A DNA stretch of 64,000 nucleotides from Desmospora profundinema (GTDB lineage: Bacteria; Bacillota; Bacilli; Thermoactinomycetales; DSM-45169): contig NZ_JAVDQG010000003.1 of assembly GCF_031454155.1 (NCBI RefSeq), forward strand, positions 62,001-126,000, read 5' to 3'. How positions within the stretch are numbered: the stretch's first letter is position 1; each line of letters starts with the position of its first letter. The notes under the pieces were generated by a model. That model saw nothing but the letters and a program-made list of their open reading frames with translations, was not told where the DNA came from and did not search any database. A program made the position numbers and the translations under genes. This document shows, piece after piece, positions 42,437 through 51,421 of the stretch.

Positions 42437-43934
42437 CTTTTCTCCCTCCTCCTGTCGCTGCTGTCATCACATTTTCCCGAGTGGCCTCCTCCTTGGAAAA
42501 AAAATCGGCGGGACGTCCTTCGTGAAGAACGAGAACCCGGTCGCTCATACTAAGCAATTCCGGCAGATCCGAGGAGATGAGCAGGATCGCCATCCCTTCT
42601 CCGGTAAGTCGGTTCATCAACTGATAGATCTCTTTCTTGGCACTGATGTCGACGCCCCGCGTCGGCTCATCCAGAATACATACCTTGGGGCGGCGGGCGA
42701 GCCACTTTCCGATCACCACCTTCTGCTGATTCCCACCGCTTAGGAAGCCCACCTGTTGTTTGGTTCCATTGGTCCGGATCGAAAGCCGCCGCACGAGGTT
42801 TCGTGCCAGGGCTTCCTCCCGATGCCGGTGGATGACACCGGTGAAGGAAAGGGAAGTGAGGTGGGGAAGAGAGAGGTTTTCCTTTACCGTCATGGATAAC
42901 AGGAGCCCGTTTCCTTTCCGATTCTCTGTGACATAGGTGAGACCGGCTTGAATGGCATCCCTGGGCTGCCGGATTCGAACCGGTTCGTGATCAATCCAAA
43001 TCCGACCGGAATCTTTCCGTCTCACTCCGAACAGAAGGTCAGCCGTTTCTGTCCGACCGGCTCCCATCAAGCCGAACAACCCGAGAATCTCACCCGCACG
43101 GATGGAAAAATGGATTCCTTCCACCATGCCTCGGCGGGATAAGTTTTCCACCCGGATTCGCTCCTCTCCAAATAGGCGCGGCCTCTTCTGTGGAAAGCAT
43201 TCCTTTATTTTTCGTCCGACCATCATCCGAACCAGTTCGTCCATATCCGTTTCAACGGTCTTCCGGGTGCTGACGATCTCTCCATCTCGAAGGACGGTGA
43301 TCCGGTCTGAAATCCGGAAAATCTCTTCCATACGGTGGGAGATATAGACGATGCCTGTCCCTTGGCTTTTCAGGGAACGGATGGTCTCGAACAATGTCTT
43401 GGTTTCTCGGTGGGTTAAAGCAGCGGTGGGCTCGTCCAGTACAAGGATTTCCGCCTTCATGGAAAGGACCTTTGCGATCTCCACGAGCTGTTGCTGGCCT
43501 ACGGAGAGTTCCTCTACTCTACGGGCTGGGTTTATGTTCACTCCGATCCGCTCTAGTAATGAGGAAGCCTCCTCTCTCATCCTCCTCCAACGAATGACCG
43601 GCCACCCGTCGATGATATGTTCCCGGCCGAGGAACAGGTTTTCCGCTACAGTCAACTGGGGAACGAGATTCAGTTCCTGGTGGATGATCCCGATCCCCAG
43701 GGACGCAGCCACCCGTGGGGAAACGATCGCTCTTTCTTTTCCCCTTACGCGGATCCGTCCGCCGTCTTTGGGGTAGATGCCGCCGAGCACCTTCATCAGA
43801 GTGGATTTCCCGGCCCCGTTTTGCCCTACCAGCGCGTGTACTTCACCGGAGAGAAGGGAAAAGTCGACCCCTTTCAGCACCTTCACCCCCGCAAAACTCT
43901 TTTGCACCCCCTTCATCTCCAGATAAGGCTCCAT
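42420..43934 (-). CDS. rbsA: Ribose ABC transporter ATP-binding protein
   Basis: Sugar-import ATPase with two fused ABC domains. The first has Walker A GQNGAGKSTLMK and signature LSVGQQQ; the second has the degenerate Walker region GLMGAGRTE and signature LSGGNQQK, as in RbsA/XylG proteins. 504 residues. No rbsD (ribose pyranase) gene lies in the operon. Confidence 0.95.
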   Translation of the reverse strand: MEPYLEMKGVQKSFAGVKVLKGVDFSLLSGEVHALVGQNGAGKSTLMKVLGGIYPKDGGRIRVRGKERAIVSPRVAASLGIGIIHQELNLVPQLTVAENLFLGREHIIDGWPVIRWRRMREEASSLLERIGVNINPARRVEELSVGQQQLVEIAKVLSMKAEILVLDEPTAALTHRETKTLFETIRSLKSQGTGIVYISHRMEEIFRISDRITVLRDGEIVSTRKTVETDMDELVRMMVGRKIKECFPQKRPRLFGEERIRVENLSRRGMVEGIHFSIRAGEILGLFGLMGAGRTETADLLFGVRRKDSGRIWIDHEPVRIRQPRDAIQAGLTYVTENRKGNGLLLSMTVKENLSLPHLTSLSFTGVIHRHREEALARNLVRRLSIRTNGTKQQVGFLSGGNQQKVVIGKWLARRPKVCILDEPTRGVDISAKKEIYQLMNRLTGEGMAILLISSDLPELLSMSDRVLVLHEGRPADFFSKEEATRENVMTAATGGGRKVANSH

Positions 43935-43969
43935 GTTGTCTTTCCCCTTTCCTCTCTTTTATTTTTCGT

Positions 43970-44917
43970 TTAAGGATGATGTCGTGACGAGGACTCTTGT
44001 GACAGAAAGTAGCTTTCCACTTCCTCTCGAGACGGCATTCCGGCTTGGGCTCCCAGGCGGGTTACAGCCAAGGAGGCCGTTTTAACGGCGAAGTCCACCG
44101 CTTCGATCCAATCCTTCTCCTCTGCTAGGCTACAGGCCAATCCCGCATTGAATGCGTCTCCCGCACCGGTGGTATCCACCACTTTCACCTTTTGGGCCGG
44201 GATCCGTACGACCCCTTTACCGGGAACCCGGAGAGCAGCCCCCTCCTGACCCAGGGTGGTCACCACCCGGACGGCACCTAGCGCGGCTAGGTGGGACATC
44301 GCCACTTCCAGACCTTCCTCTACTGCGGATATGCTAGAGAGCCGTTCCAGTTCAGAGAAGTTGGGAGTGATTACGTCGACATCCCTCAGCAGTTCTTCGG
44401 GAAGATCCTGGGCGGGGGCGGGATTCAGGATGACTCGCTTGCCCAGCTTCTTGGCTAGGTGGGCCGCTGCAGCCACTGTTTCCAGAGGAATCTCCAGTTG
44501 AAGGAGAACGACATCCGCCTCTTCGATCCGATCCCGATTGGCTTCCAGATATTCCGGTGTGAGGTGTGCATTGGCTCCGGGAACGACAATGATGCAGTTG
44601 TCCCTTTCTGCAAGCAGGATGGAAGCGACGCCCGTCGCCCCCGTGACGGCTTTGACGGAAGCGGCTTCCACTCCGTTCTCCCTCAAGGACGTCAATAGTG
44701 AATCTCCAAAAGGGTCATTTCCCACCAGCCCGATCATCGACGTCTTCGCGCCGAGCCGGGCAGCGGCGACAGCCTGATTGGCCCCCTTTCCTCCGGGAAT
44801 AAAATGGACGTTTTTTCCGAGCAGTGTCTCTCCCATCCGGGGCTGCCGGGGGGCTTCTACCACCACATCCATGTTGAGGCTTCCGACAACGCAAATATGA
44901 GCCCGTCTCCTGTTCAT
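43970..44917 (-). CDS. rbsK: Ribokinase
   Basis: PfkB-family kinase that phosphorylates D-ribose at O5. VVGSLNMDVVVEAPRQPRMGET and GGKGANQAVAAARLGA are the N-terminal signature, and DTTGAGDAFNAGLA holds the catalytic Asp. The frame is open from a GTG at 44929, but the ATG at 44917 overlaps the rbsR stop (ATGA) and has AGGTGGAG upstream, so 315 residues. Confidence 0.95.
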   Translation of the reverse strand: MNRRRAHICVVGSLNMDVVVEAPRQPRMGETLLGKNVHFIPGGKGANQAVAAARLGAKTSMIGLVGNDPFGDSLLTSLRENGVEAASVKAVTGATGVASILLAERDNCIIVVPGANAHLTPEYLEANRDRIEEADVVLLQLEIPLETVAAAAHLAKKLGKRVILNPAPAQDLPEELLRDVDVITPNFSELERLSSISAVEEGLEVAMSHLAALGAVRVVTTLGQEGAALRVPGKGVVRIPAQKVKVVDTTGAGDAFNAGLACSLAEEKDWIEAVDFAVKTASLAVTRLGAQAGMPSREEVESYFLSQESSSRHHP

Positions 44918-45915
44918 TCTTTTCTCCACCTTGTTGACCCCCTCTCGATCAATCGGACATCCAGTTCCCTGACGGAATCTTCTCCTCGTTCTCCTTGCAT
45001 CTGTTTAATCAACTCCAGCACCGCTGCCTCTCCCATCTCATAGATCGGCTGTGCGATTGTGGTCAGTTCCGGTTCCGTCATCTCCGTTACCGATACGCCG
45101 TCAAAACCACACAAAGCCATCTCTTTCGGCACGTTTACTCCCATACGAACCAGGGCTTTAAGAGCACCGACGGCCATGAGGTCGTTGCCGGCGAAAATGC
45201 CGTCCACATCTGGAAAGTGCTCCCGCAAGGCCCTGGCCGCGCCTTTTCCGCCCTGGATGGTGAAATGGCCTGGAACGATCAGGCCGGGATGAAACCAATC
45301 AGCTTCTCCGACCACATCGAGATATCCTTGCTGTCGTTCCCGGGCGGTGATAAACTCCTGCGGCCCGGCGATATGGGCCACCTTCCGGCAGCCGCCTTTG
45401 ATCAGATGGTGAACGGCCATCCTGGCCCCCGCAGCATTTTTGGAGCGGACGACGCTACATCTTCCTTTTTTCGGGGCCCGGTCTATCAACACGAAGGGAA
45501 TCCCTTTCTCTCGCATCATGTCGATTGCCCCGCCTTCCAATATATTGGAGGCGAAGAGGATCCCATCAATAGTTTTCATTTCCAGAACTTCGATGTAGGT
45601 TTTCTCTTTTGCGCCTTGATCGTCGGAATTGCAGAAGATGACAGTAAGCCGATGGGCCCTCGCCGTATCCTCCACCGCCCGTGCCAGTTCGGCGAAGAAG
45701 GGGTTGACGATATCCGGCAAGATGACCGCGATCGTCGCCGTTATCTCCGCTCCCAGCCCCTCGGATAGGGTGCTGGGTTCATAGTTCAAATCCCGGAGTG
45801 CTCGAAGTACCCGATTCTCTGTCTCCTTGTTAACGTCATTGATCTGATTGATGACACGGGAAACGGTTGCCACCGACACCCCCGCCATCTTTGCAACATC
45901 TCGAATGGTGGTCAT
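44914..45915 (-). CDS. rbsR: LacI-family ribose operon repressor
   Basis: DNA-binding repressor with an N-terminal helix-turn-helix (TIRDVAKMAGVSVATVSRVINQ) and a sugar-binding core. First gene of the operon, so presumably autoregulated and induced by ribose. A GTG at 45921 is also in frame; the ATG at 45915 with GGAGAGGG upstream is preferred (333 residues). I did not find a clear palindromic operator in the divergent region to 46200. Confidence 0.93.
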   Translation of the reverse strand: MTTIRDVAKMAGVSVATVSRVINQINDVNKETENRVLRALRDLNYEPSTLSEGLGAEITATIAVILPDIVNPFFAELARAVEDTARAHRLTVIFCNSDDQGAKEKTYIEVLEMKTIDGILFASNILEGGAIDMMREKGIPFVLIDRAPKKGRCSVVRSKNAAGARMAVHHLIKGGCRKVAHIAGPQEFITARERQQGYLDVVGEADWFHPGLIVPGHFTIQGGKGAARALREHFPDVDGIFAGNDLMAVGALKALVRMGVNVPKEMALCGFDGVSVTEMTEPELTTIAQPIYEMGEAAVLELIKQMQGERGEDSVRELDVRLIERGSTRWRKE

Positions 45916-46204
45916 ATGCACCCTCTCCAGGTTTTTGATTTCAATCTATCTGCTATATCATTGGTTGTACGACGTCACATGCTTGTTTTTGCAAATGATT
46001 GATCAGCCATATCGCAATCAAACCGAAATCCGTTCTTCAATAGTAGGCGTTTAGATCCATTCAACTCCAGTTTTGGTCTCTAGGTCCAATAACGAATATT
46101 CTTCCTGCGGATTCGTATTACCTGCCGGATTCCGACAAAAAAAACAAAAAATCGTGTCTAACCTTTTTATGTGGGTATTTTTTCAGATATTTTCATCAAT
46201 TGGA

Positions 46205-46233
46205 TTTACTTTAGTCTGACCATCTGTTACAAT
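46205..46233 (+). promoter_or_regulatory. Sigma-A promoter of the EutW/EutV-like system
   Basis: TTTACT at 46205-46210 and TACAAT at 46228-46233, spacer 17 bp. Transcription would start near 46240 and pass through the attenuator at 46260. Confidence 0.6.
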
Positions 46234-46259
46234 ATAGGCAAAAGTGAATCAATTCCGAA

Positions 46260-46304
46260 GGCAAAGGCGCCTACAATGATCGCGGTCATTGGGGGTGCCT
46301 TTTT
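46260..46304 (+). promoter_or_regulatory. Leader attenuator with ANTAR-type hexaloop hairpin (leader 1)
   Basis: GGC-AAAGGC-GCC (46260-46271) is a small hairpin with a six-base loop with A at position 1 and G at position 4, as in ANTAR protein targets. Its 3' half is also the 5' arm of an intrinsic terminator: AAAGGCGCC (46263-46271) pairs with GGGTGCCTTT (46293-46302) around an inner CAATGA/TCATTG stem, with T run to 46304. The two structures are mutually exclusive. The kinase ribosome-binding site follows. Confidence 0.6.
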
Positions 46305-46327
46305 GCAAAAAAAGGAGCTTTCTCACA

Positions 46328-47731
46328 TTGCGGCTGGAAGAGATCTGCAAGAAATACACCGTCCTGTCGGACTCGGACATCGAACGGATCACACGCTTGG
46401 CCGATTCTCTACCCATGATTGCCGATCTGGCTCAGGCCAATATCTTTATTGACTGTCCCGTCAAAGAAGGGCGGCATGCCGTTGTGGTGGCCGAGGCCTC
46501 ACCTCGAACCGCCCGATCCCTGTATGAGCGGCCGGTGGCGGGTCAATACGCCTATGAGTCCTACGAACCGGCGGTTAGCCTGACTCACCGGACAGGGGAA
46601 CCCATTGTGGGCAACCGGGCCATTACGCAGGAGGGAAAACCGGTCAAGCAGAGTGTCGTTCCCATCAAAAACGGAGAGGGGAGTACGATTGGGTCGCTGA
46701 TCATGGAGCAGGATATCAGCGATCAGCTGATGAACGAAGCCCGGATGAGAGCACTTTCCAACACAGCGGAGCATCTGAGCCGAACTCTAATGGATAGGGG
46801 GGAGCAGGCCGTTTTCCCCGACATTGTGCAGGAAGCGCTCTACCTTGTCGATCAAGAGGCGCGGGTGATCTATACCAATGCTCAGGGAACCAGCCTGGCT
46901 GCCGAATGGGGAGGGTCGGGGGAAGTGGTCGGAACGCCGGTGACCGAATTTCTCCCGTTTCTCGATCCACTCCCTTATCGAAACAGGGATGTCTGGTACC
47001 AGGAGGTGAATGCGGACCGGAAGACCTATGCTGTGAAAGGGATCGGTATTCAAAGAGAGTATCGGCGGGAAGGCACTCTCTTTTCGATCCGGGATCTGAC
47101 GGAATTGAGGGAAAAGGAACGGGAACTGATGGTTAAATCCACGGTGATCATGGAGATCCATCACCGGGTGAAGAACAACCTGCAGATGATCGCCAGTCTC
47201 CTCCGCCTGCAAATGAGGCGGGGTATCCCCGAAGAAGCCCGGGTCGTTTTGCAGGAGAGCCTGAATCGGATTATCAGTATCGCCTTCGTTCACGAGATTT
47301 TCTCTAATAAGGGCGTGGAGGCGATCCCGGTGATGGAGATGATCCAACGGGTCGGGAACATGCTGGCGGCCCACAGTCGGCCGGACACAAAAATCAACGT
47401 CTCATACGAAGGCGAGCCCGGAGTTCTCTCTTCCGATCAAGCTGTTTCTCTGGCGCTGGTTGCCAACGAACTGATCCAAAACAGTGTGGAACACGCCTTT
47501 TCACTTCGCGAAGAGGGGGAGATAACGATCCGTTTCTCTCGGGATGAGGCATGGATGGAGGTTCAAATCATCGATGATGGGACGGGGTTTGACGGAAAAC
47601 CGGAGGATTCCTCCCTCGGTCTTAAGATCGTTGAAAATTTAACCAGGCACGACCTGGGCGGTTCGTTTTCCATCCATTCCAGCCTAGAGGGAACGAAGGC
47701 CGTCGTCCGATTTCCGACAGAGGAGGGGTAG
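46328..47731 (+). CDS. EutW-like sensor histidine kinase (HisKA_2/HWE type)
   Basis: Cytoplasmic sensor kinase of 467 residues. An N-terminal kinase-associated sensory domain (about 5-140), a PAS-like domain (about 160-260, IVQEALYLVDQEARVIYTNAQG), a HisKA_2 domain with the phospho-His in EIHHRVKNNLQMIASLLRLQ, and a HATPase domain (ANELIQNSVEHAF, DDGTGFDGKP). This is the layout of EutW and PdtaS kinases that partner ANTAR regulators. TTG start with AAAAAAAGGAG upstream; the frame is open from 46289. The next gene starts 2 bases after the stop. Confidence 0.88.
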   Translation: MRLEEICKKYTVLSDSDIERITRLADSLPMIADLAQANIFIDCPVKEGRHAVVVAEASPRTARSLYERPVAGQYAYESYEPAVSLTHRTGEPIVGNRAITQEGKPVKQSVVPIKNGEGSTIGSLIMEQDISDQLMNEARMRALSNTAEHLSRTLMDRGEQAVFPDIVQEALYLVDQEARVIYTNAQGTSLAAEWGGSGEVVGTPVTEFLPFLDPLPYRNRDVWYQEVNADRKTYAVKGIGIQREYRREGTLFSIRDLTELREKERELMVKSTVIMEIHHRVKNNLQMIASLLRLQMRRGIPEEARVVLQESLNRIISIAFVHEIFSNKGVEAIPVMEMIQRVGNMLAAHSRPDTKINVSYEGEPGVLSSDQAVSLALVANELIQNSVEHAFSLREEGEITIRFSRDEAWMEVQIIDDGTGFDGKPEDSSLGLKIVENLTRHDLGGSFSIHSSLEGTKAVVRFPTEEG

Positions 47732-47733
47732 GG

Positions 47734-48318
47734 TTGTCCGTATCCAGTATATTGCTGGCGGAAGATGAATCGATTTTGCGCATGGATTTGAGGGAGATGC
47801 TGTTGGAAGCCTGTTATGAGATCGCAGGAGAGGCGGGCAACGGAGATCAAGCCGTCGAACTGGCCCATATAAAGCGCCCGGATCTCGTCATCATGGATAT
47901 CAAAATGCCGGGAATGAACGGATTGAAAGCGGGGAGGATCATCTCCCGGTCCCTGGGGATCCCGATCTTGTATTTGACTGCTTACAGTCAGCGGGATTTG
48001 ATCGAAGAAGCGAAACAGGCTTTTGTCACCGGGTATCTAGTCAAACCGGTACGGGAGTGCGAGTTGATCCCTGCTGTGGAAGTCTCTCTCAACCAGGCAG
48101 AGCGGTTTTCTATCCTTCGCCGGGACCTGTCACAGTTGGAGAAGAAACTGTCGAGCCGCAAGTGGGTGGAACGGGCTAAAGGAATCCTGATGAAAAAATA
48201 CGCCTGGTCCGAAGAAGAAGCCTATCAAGCCTTGCGCAGAGACAGTATGAAACAGCGGGTCTCCCTGGAAGAGCTGTCTAAACGAATCTGGCAGGAAGAA
48301 ACCCAAAATCCGGCCTGA
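47734..48318 (+). CDS. EutV-like ANTAR response regulator
   Basis: RNA-binding antiterminator with a receiver domain (residues about 5-120, acidic pair in AEDES, phosphorylated Asp in VIMDIKMPGMNG, Lys in LVKPV), a coiled-coil and a C-terminal ANTAR domain (WVERAKGILMKKYAWSEEEAY). ANTAR regulators bind paired hexaloop hairpins in leaders and prevent termination. TTG start with GAGGAGGGG, which overlaps the end of the kinase gene. The leaders at 46260 and 48334 are the likely targets. Confidence 0.93.
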   Translation: MSVSSILLAEDESILRMDLREMLLEACYEIAGEAGNGDQAVELAHIKRPDLVIMDIKMPGMNGLKAGRIISRSLGIPILYLTAYSQRDLIEEAKQAFVTGYLVKPVRECELIPAVEVSLNQAERFSILRRDLSQLEKKLSSRKWVERAKGILMKKYAWSEEEAYQALRRDSMKQRVSLEELSKRIWQEETQNPA

Positions 48319-48333
48319 AAAAAGAATAAAAAA

Positions 48334-48376
48334 GGCAACGGCGCCCCAGTGGATGTGTTTTCGGGGTGCTTTTTTT
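48334..48376 (+). promoter_or_regulatory. Leader attenuator with ANTAR-type hexaloop hairpin (leader 2)
   Basis: GGC-AACGGC-GCC (48334-48345) has the same stem as leader 1 and a hexaloop with A1 and G4. Its GCC is part of the terminator 5' arm GCGCCCC (48341-48347), which pairs with GGGGTGC (48363-48369) followed by seven T. It stands between the regulator gene and the amine-catabolic genes. Confidence 0.6.
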
Positions 48377-48398
48377 CTTGGAAAGGAGTGAGGAAGAC

Positions 48399-48548
48399 AT
48401 GAACCGACCGATGTCGAGGCGGATCATCGGTATCACCGGTTATCACGTGCGGGGAGAAGAGGGGGTCGGCGGCACCTTTCGCTGGCTGATGGAACAAATC
48501 GAGGAGATCGGAGGGAGTGCGCGTGAATGGGAACACGTGGATGGATGA
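48399..48548 (+). pseudogene. Remnant of a PuuD-like gamma-glutamyl hydrolase
   Basis: A 49-codon frame beginning MNRPMSRRIIGITGYHVRG. The IGITGYH start resembles class I amidotransferase-like gamma-glutamyl-gamma-aminobutyrate hydrolases (peptidase C26), and the ending FRWLMEQIEEIGG looks like the C-terminal helix of the same family. About 200 central residues, with the catalytic Cys, are missing, so this may be an in-frame internal deletion. AAAGGAG precedes the ATG. Confidence 0.45.
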
Positions 48549-49977
48549 GGCGCTCTGTTGGATCAATGGGGAAAGACGAACCCTTTTCGAGAGTATGGAA
48601 GTAATCGATCCTTCCAATGGAGAGAGGATCGGGAACGTTCCCCTGGGAGGGGCTGAGTTGGCCGAGGAGGCGGTGACTGCGGCCTGGGAAGCCTTTCCCG
48701 CCTGGTCTTCCCTGCTGCCCCGGGAACGTGCCTGCTATTTAACGCGATGGGCCGAGAAAATCCTCCAACATAAAGAGGAGCTGGCGCCTCTCCTGACCAG
48801 GGAGCAGGGAAAACCCCTCGCGGAATCCACGGGGGAACTGGAAGTGGCCGCTTCTTTTGTTCAGTGGTATGCGGAGGAAGCCAAAAGAGTCAGCGGTGAG
48901 GTGTTGCCGCCTTATAAACCGAACCAGCGAATCACGGTGATCCGACAGCCCGTGGGGGTGGCCGCTCTGATCACCCCCTGGAACTATCCGGCGGCGATGG
49001 TGACACGCAAGGCGGCTCCGGCACTTGCCGCCGGATGCACGGTGGTCTTAAAACCCGCAAAGCAAACCCCTCTGATCGCCATCGCCTTGTTCCGGCTCCT
49101 AATGGAAACGGGCCTGCCGGCGGGGGCGGCCAATCTGGTGACGGGGGCGGCTTCCGCAATCGGGGAGGCCTGGCTGGGGGATCCGCGGGTGAGGAAGGTT
49201 TCCTTTACGGGTTCCACGGAAGTGGGGAAAAAATTGATGCGGCAAGCGGCGGATCAAGTGAAGCGGGTTTCCCTGGAGCTGGGGGGAAACGCCCCTGCCA
49301 TCGTTTTCGGGGATGCGGATCTGGAGCGGGCGGCGGCCGCCATCGCGGATAATAAATTTGAAAATTGCGGACAGATGTGTAACGGGATCAACCGGATTTA
49401 TGCAGAGGAGACGGTGGCCGAAGAACTGGCGGAACGGATGGTTGCCAAGGTGAAACAGATGAGAGTCGGCCCGGGGATCCGGCCCGGTATCCACATCGGT
49501 CCCTTAATCCATGATTCCGCTCGGCGGAATGTGCACCGGCTCGTTTCTGACGCGGTGGAAAAAGGGGCCCGTCTGCGGACGGGAGGACACCCGTTAACCG
49601 AGGGGGAATGGGCGGGCGGTTCTTATTACGCACCGACGGTGTTGACCGGCGTGGACGAGTCGATGGATCTCACCCGGGAGGAAGTGTTCGGTCCGGTGGC
49701 ACCGATTCTCTCCTTCCGGACCGAGGAGGAAGTGGTGGATCAGGCCAACCAAACCCCCTACGGCTTGGCCGCCTATCTGTTCACCCGTGACGTTGCACGG
49801 ACTCACCGGGTTAGCGAAAAGTTGGAGTTCGGGATGGTGGGTGTCAACGGAACGTCCCTCAGTGTTCCCCAGGCTCCTTTCGGGGGGATCAAAGAGAGCG
49901 GGGTGGGACGGGAGGGAGGCCGTTACGGACTGGAGGAGTTCCTGGAACTAAAAACCATCACCGCCATGGTGGATTAA
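48523..49977 (+). CDS. NAD(P)-dependent aldehyde dehydrogenase
   Basis: Aldehyde dehydrogenase superfamily member of 484 residues, closest in style to succinate-semialdehyde or gamma-aminobutyraldehyde dehydrogenases. Conserved parts: PWNYPAAMVTRKAAPALAAG, FTGSTEVGKKL, the general base Glu in LELGGNAP, the nucleophile Cys in GQMCNGINRIYA and EEVFGPVAP. GGAGGGA before the GTG at 48523 decides the start. With the glutamine synthetase and dehydrogenase that follow, it may oxidise a gamma-glutamyl aldehyde. It begins inside the hydrolase remnant. Confidence 0.9.
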   Translation: MNGNTWMDEALCWINGERRTLFESMEVIDPSNGERIGNVPLGGAELAEEAVTAAWEAFPAWSSLLPRERACYLTRWAEKILQHKEELAPLLTREQGKPLAESTGELEVAASFVQWYAEEAKRVSGEVLPPYKPNQRITVIRQPVGVAALITPWNYPAAMVTRKAAPALAAGCTVVLKPAKQTPLIAIALFRLLMETGLPAGAANLVTGAASAIGEAWLGDPRVRKVSFTGSTEVGKKLMRQAADQVKRVSLELGGNAPAIVFGDADLERAAAAIADNKFENCGQMCNGINRIYAEETVAEELAERMVAKVKQMRVGPGIRPGIHIGPLIHDSARRNVHRLVSDAVEKGARLRTGGHPLTEGEWAGGSYYAPTVLTGVDESMDLTREEVFGPVAPILSFRTEEEVVDQANQTPYGLAAYLFTRDVARTHRVSEKLEFGMVGVNGTSLSVPQAPFGGIKESGVGREGGRYGLEEFLELKTITAMVD

Positions 49978-49997
49978 ACCAAAAGGAGAGTGATCAG

Positions 49998-51398
49998 ATG
50001 GACCGTACGGTCGAGGCTATCGGTAATAAGGGGCTTCTTTCCAAAGAGGAACTGGTAGAGCGGATCGGCGACGGACGCGTGGACACCGTCATTATCGCCA
50101 TCTGCGATATGCAGGGGCGATTAATGGGCAAACGGGTGACGGGAGATTTTTTTCTGGAAAGTGTGATGGCTCACGGCACCCATTTTTGCAATTACCTGCT
50201 CGGAACGGATATGGAGATGGGCACACCGGCGGGCTATCGCCATATGAACTGGAACGGCGGTTACGGAGACTGGCTGGCCCGACCGGCTTGGGAGACCCTG
50301 AGGCTGATTCCCTGGCTGGATAAGACGGCGTTGGTTTTGGCGGATGCGGTGGATGAAAAAACGGGAGAATCGATTGAGGTGGCTCCCCGCAGTGTGCTGA
50401 AGAAGCAGATTGAGCGGGCCGAACAAGCGGGTTACCGCCTCTTGATGGCTAGCGAGCTGGAATTTTACCTGATGAAGGAGACGTATGAAGCGATTCACGA
50501 CAATGGGTACGAGACGATGCAGGCGGCTGGTCACTATAACGAGGATTACAACCTGTTGCAGGCTACCCGCAATGAACCGGTTTATCACAAGCTGCGGACG
50601 TGGATGTCCCAGGCAGGTATTCCCATCGAGTCTTCCAAGGGGGAAGCCTGGATTGGGCAGCATGAGGTCAACATCCGGTATGCCGACGCTCTCACTTCCG
50701 CCGACCGGCACGTGTTATTCAAACACGGAGCCAAGGAGATCGGGATGGGAGAAGGGGTTTCCCTCACGTTTATGGCCAAACCGGATCACCGCTGGACCGG
50801 TTCCAGCGGCCACATCCACATCAGCCTGTGGGATCGGGAGGAGAAAGAAAACCGATTTTACCAAGAAGGTGTCGAGCCGGGAAATCTATCACCGATCATG
50901 GGCCATTTCCTGGCTGGTGTGATGAAATACACCCGGGATTTCTCCCTTTGCTTCGCTCCTAATATCAACTCCTACAAACGGTTTGCCCCTGAGAGCTGGG
51001 CTCCCGTCCATATTGTGTGGAGCCGGGACAATCGATCAGCGGGGTTTCGGATCGTGGGCGAGAAACAGAGCTTACGTTTTGAGAACCGGATCACGGGGGC
51101 GGACATCAACCCCTATCTGGCCTATGCCGCCATGATAGGGGCGGGGCTTTCCGGAATCGAAGAGAAACTGGACCTGTCGGTTGAGGGAAAGGGGAATGCT
51201 TATCATGCGGTGGATGCTCCCCGGATCCCGGGATCCCTGTATGAAGCGATCCGTTGCTGGGAGGAAAGTGAAGTGGTGAAAAAGGTGTTTGGAGAAGGCG
51301 TTCACTACCATTACGGCCATGCGGCCAAACTGGAACAGCAAGCTTATGATGCGGTTGTGACCAATTGGGAGCGGGCTCGGTATTTTGAACAGGGATGA
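49998..51398 (+). CDS. Glutamine synthetase-like gamma-glutamyl amine ligase
   Basis: A 466-residue protein of the glutamine synthetase fold. The metal-binding Glu in ASELEFYL, the ATP-site GSSGHIHISLW and the glutamate-site NRSAGFRIVGEKQSLRFENR are present. The sequence resembles PuuA and GlnA3/GlnA4 types, which ligate glutamate to polyamines or ethanolamine, rather than true GlnA: it lacks the GlnA-type adenylylation region. AAAAGGAG precedes the ATG. Substrate is inferred from context and remains open. Confidence 0.85.
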   Translation: MDRTVEAIGNKGLLSKEELVERIGDGRVDTVIIAICDMQGRLMGKRVTGDFFLESVMAHGTHFCNYLLGTDMEMGTPAGYRHMNWNGGYGDWLARPAWETLRLIPWLDKTALVLADAVDEKTGESIEVAPRSVLKKQIERAEQAGYRLLMASELEFYLMKETYEAIHDNGYETMQAAGHYNEDYNLLQATRNEPVYHKLRTWMSQAGIPIESSKGEAWIGQHEVNIRYADALTSADRHVLFKHGAKEIGMGEGVSLTFMAKPDHRWTGSSGHIHISLWDREEKENRFYQEGVEPGNLSPIMGHFLAGVMKYTRDFSLCFAPNINSYKRFAPESWAPVHIVWSRDNRSAGFRIVGEKQSLRFENRITGADINPYLAYAAMIGAGLSGIEEKLDLSVEGKGNAYHAVDAPRIPGSLYEAIRCWEESEVVKKVFGEGVHYHYGHAAKLEQQAYDAVVTNWERARYFEQG

Positions 51399-51421
51399 TC
51401 GATAGAGAGGGAGGGGAAACG

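Noticed and set aside
46246-46255. GAATCAATTC as the first hairpin of a dual ANTAR target
   Set aside because: It gives a 3-bp stem with a four-base loop rather than a hexaloop with A1 and G4, so I did not count it as part of the motif.
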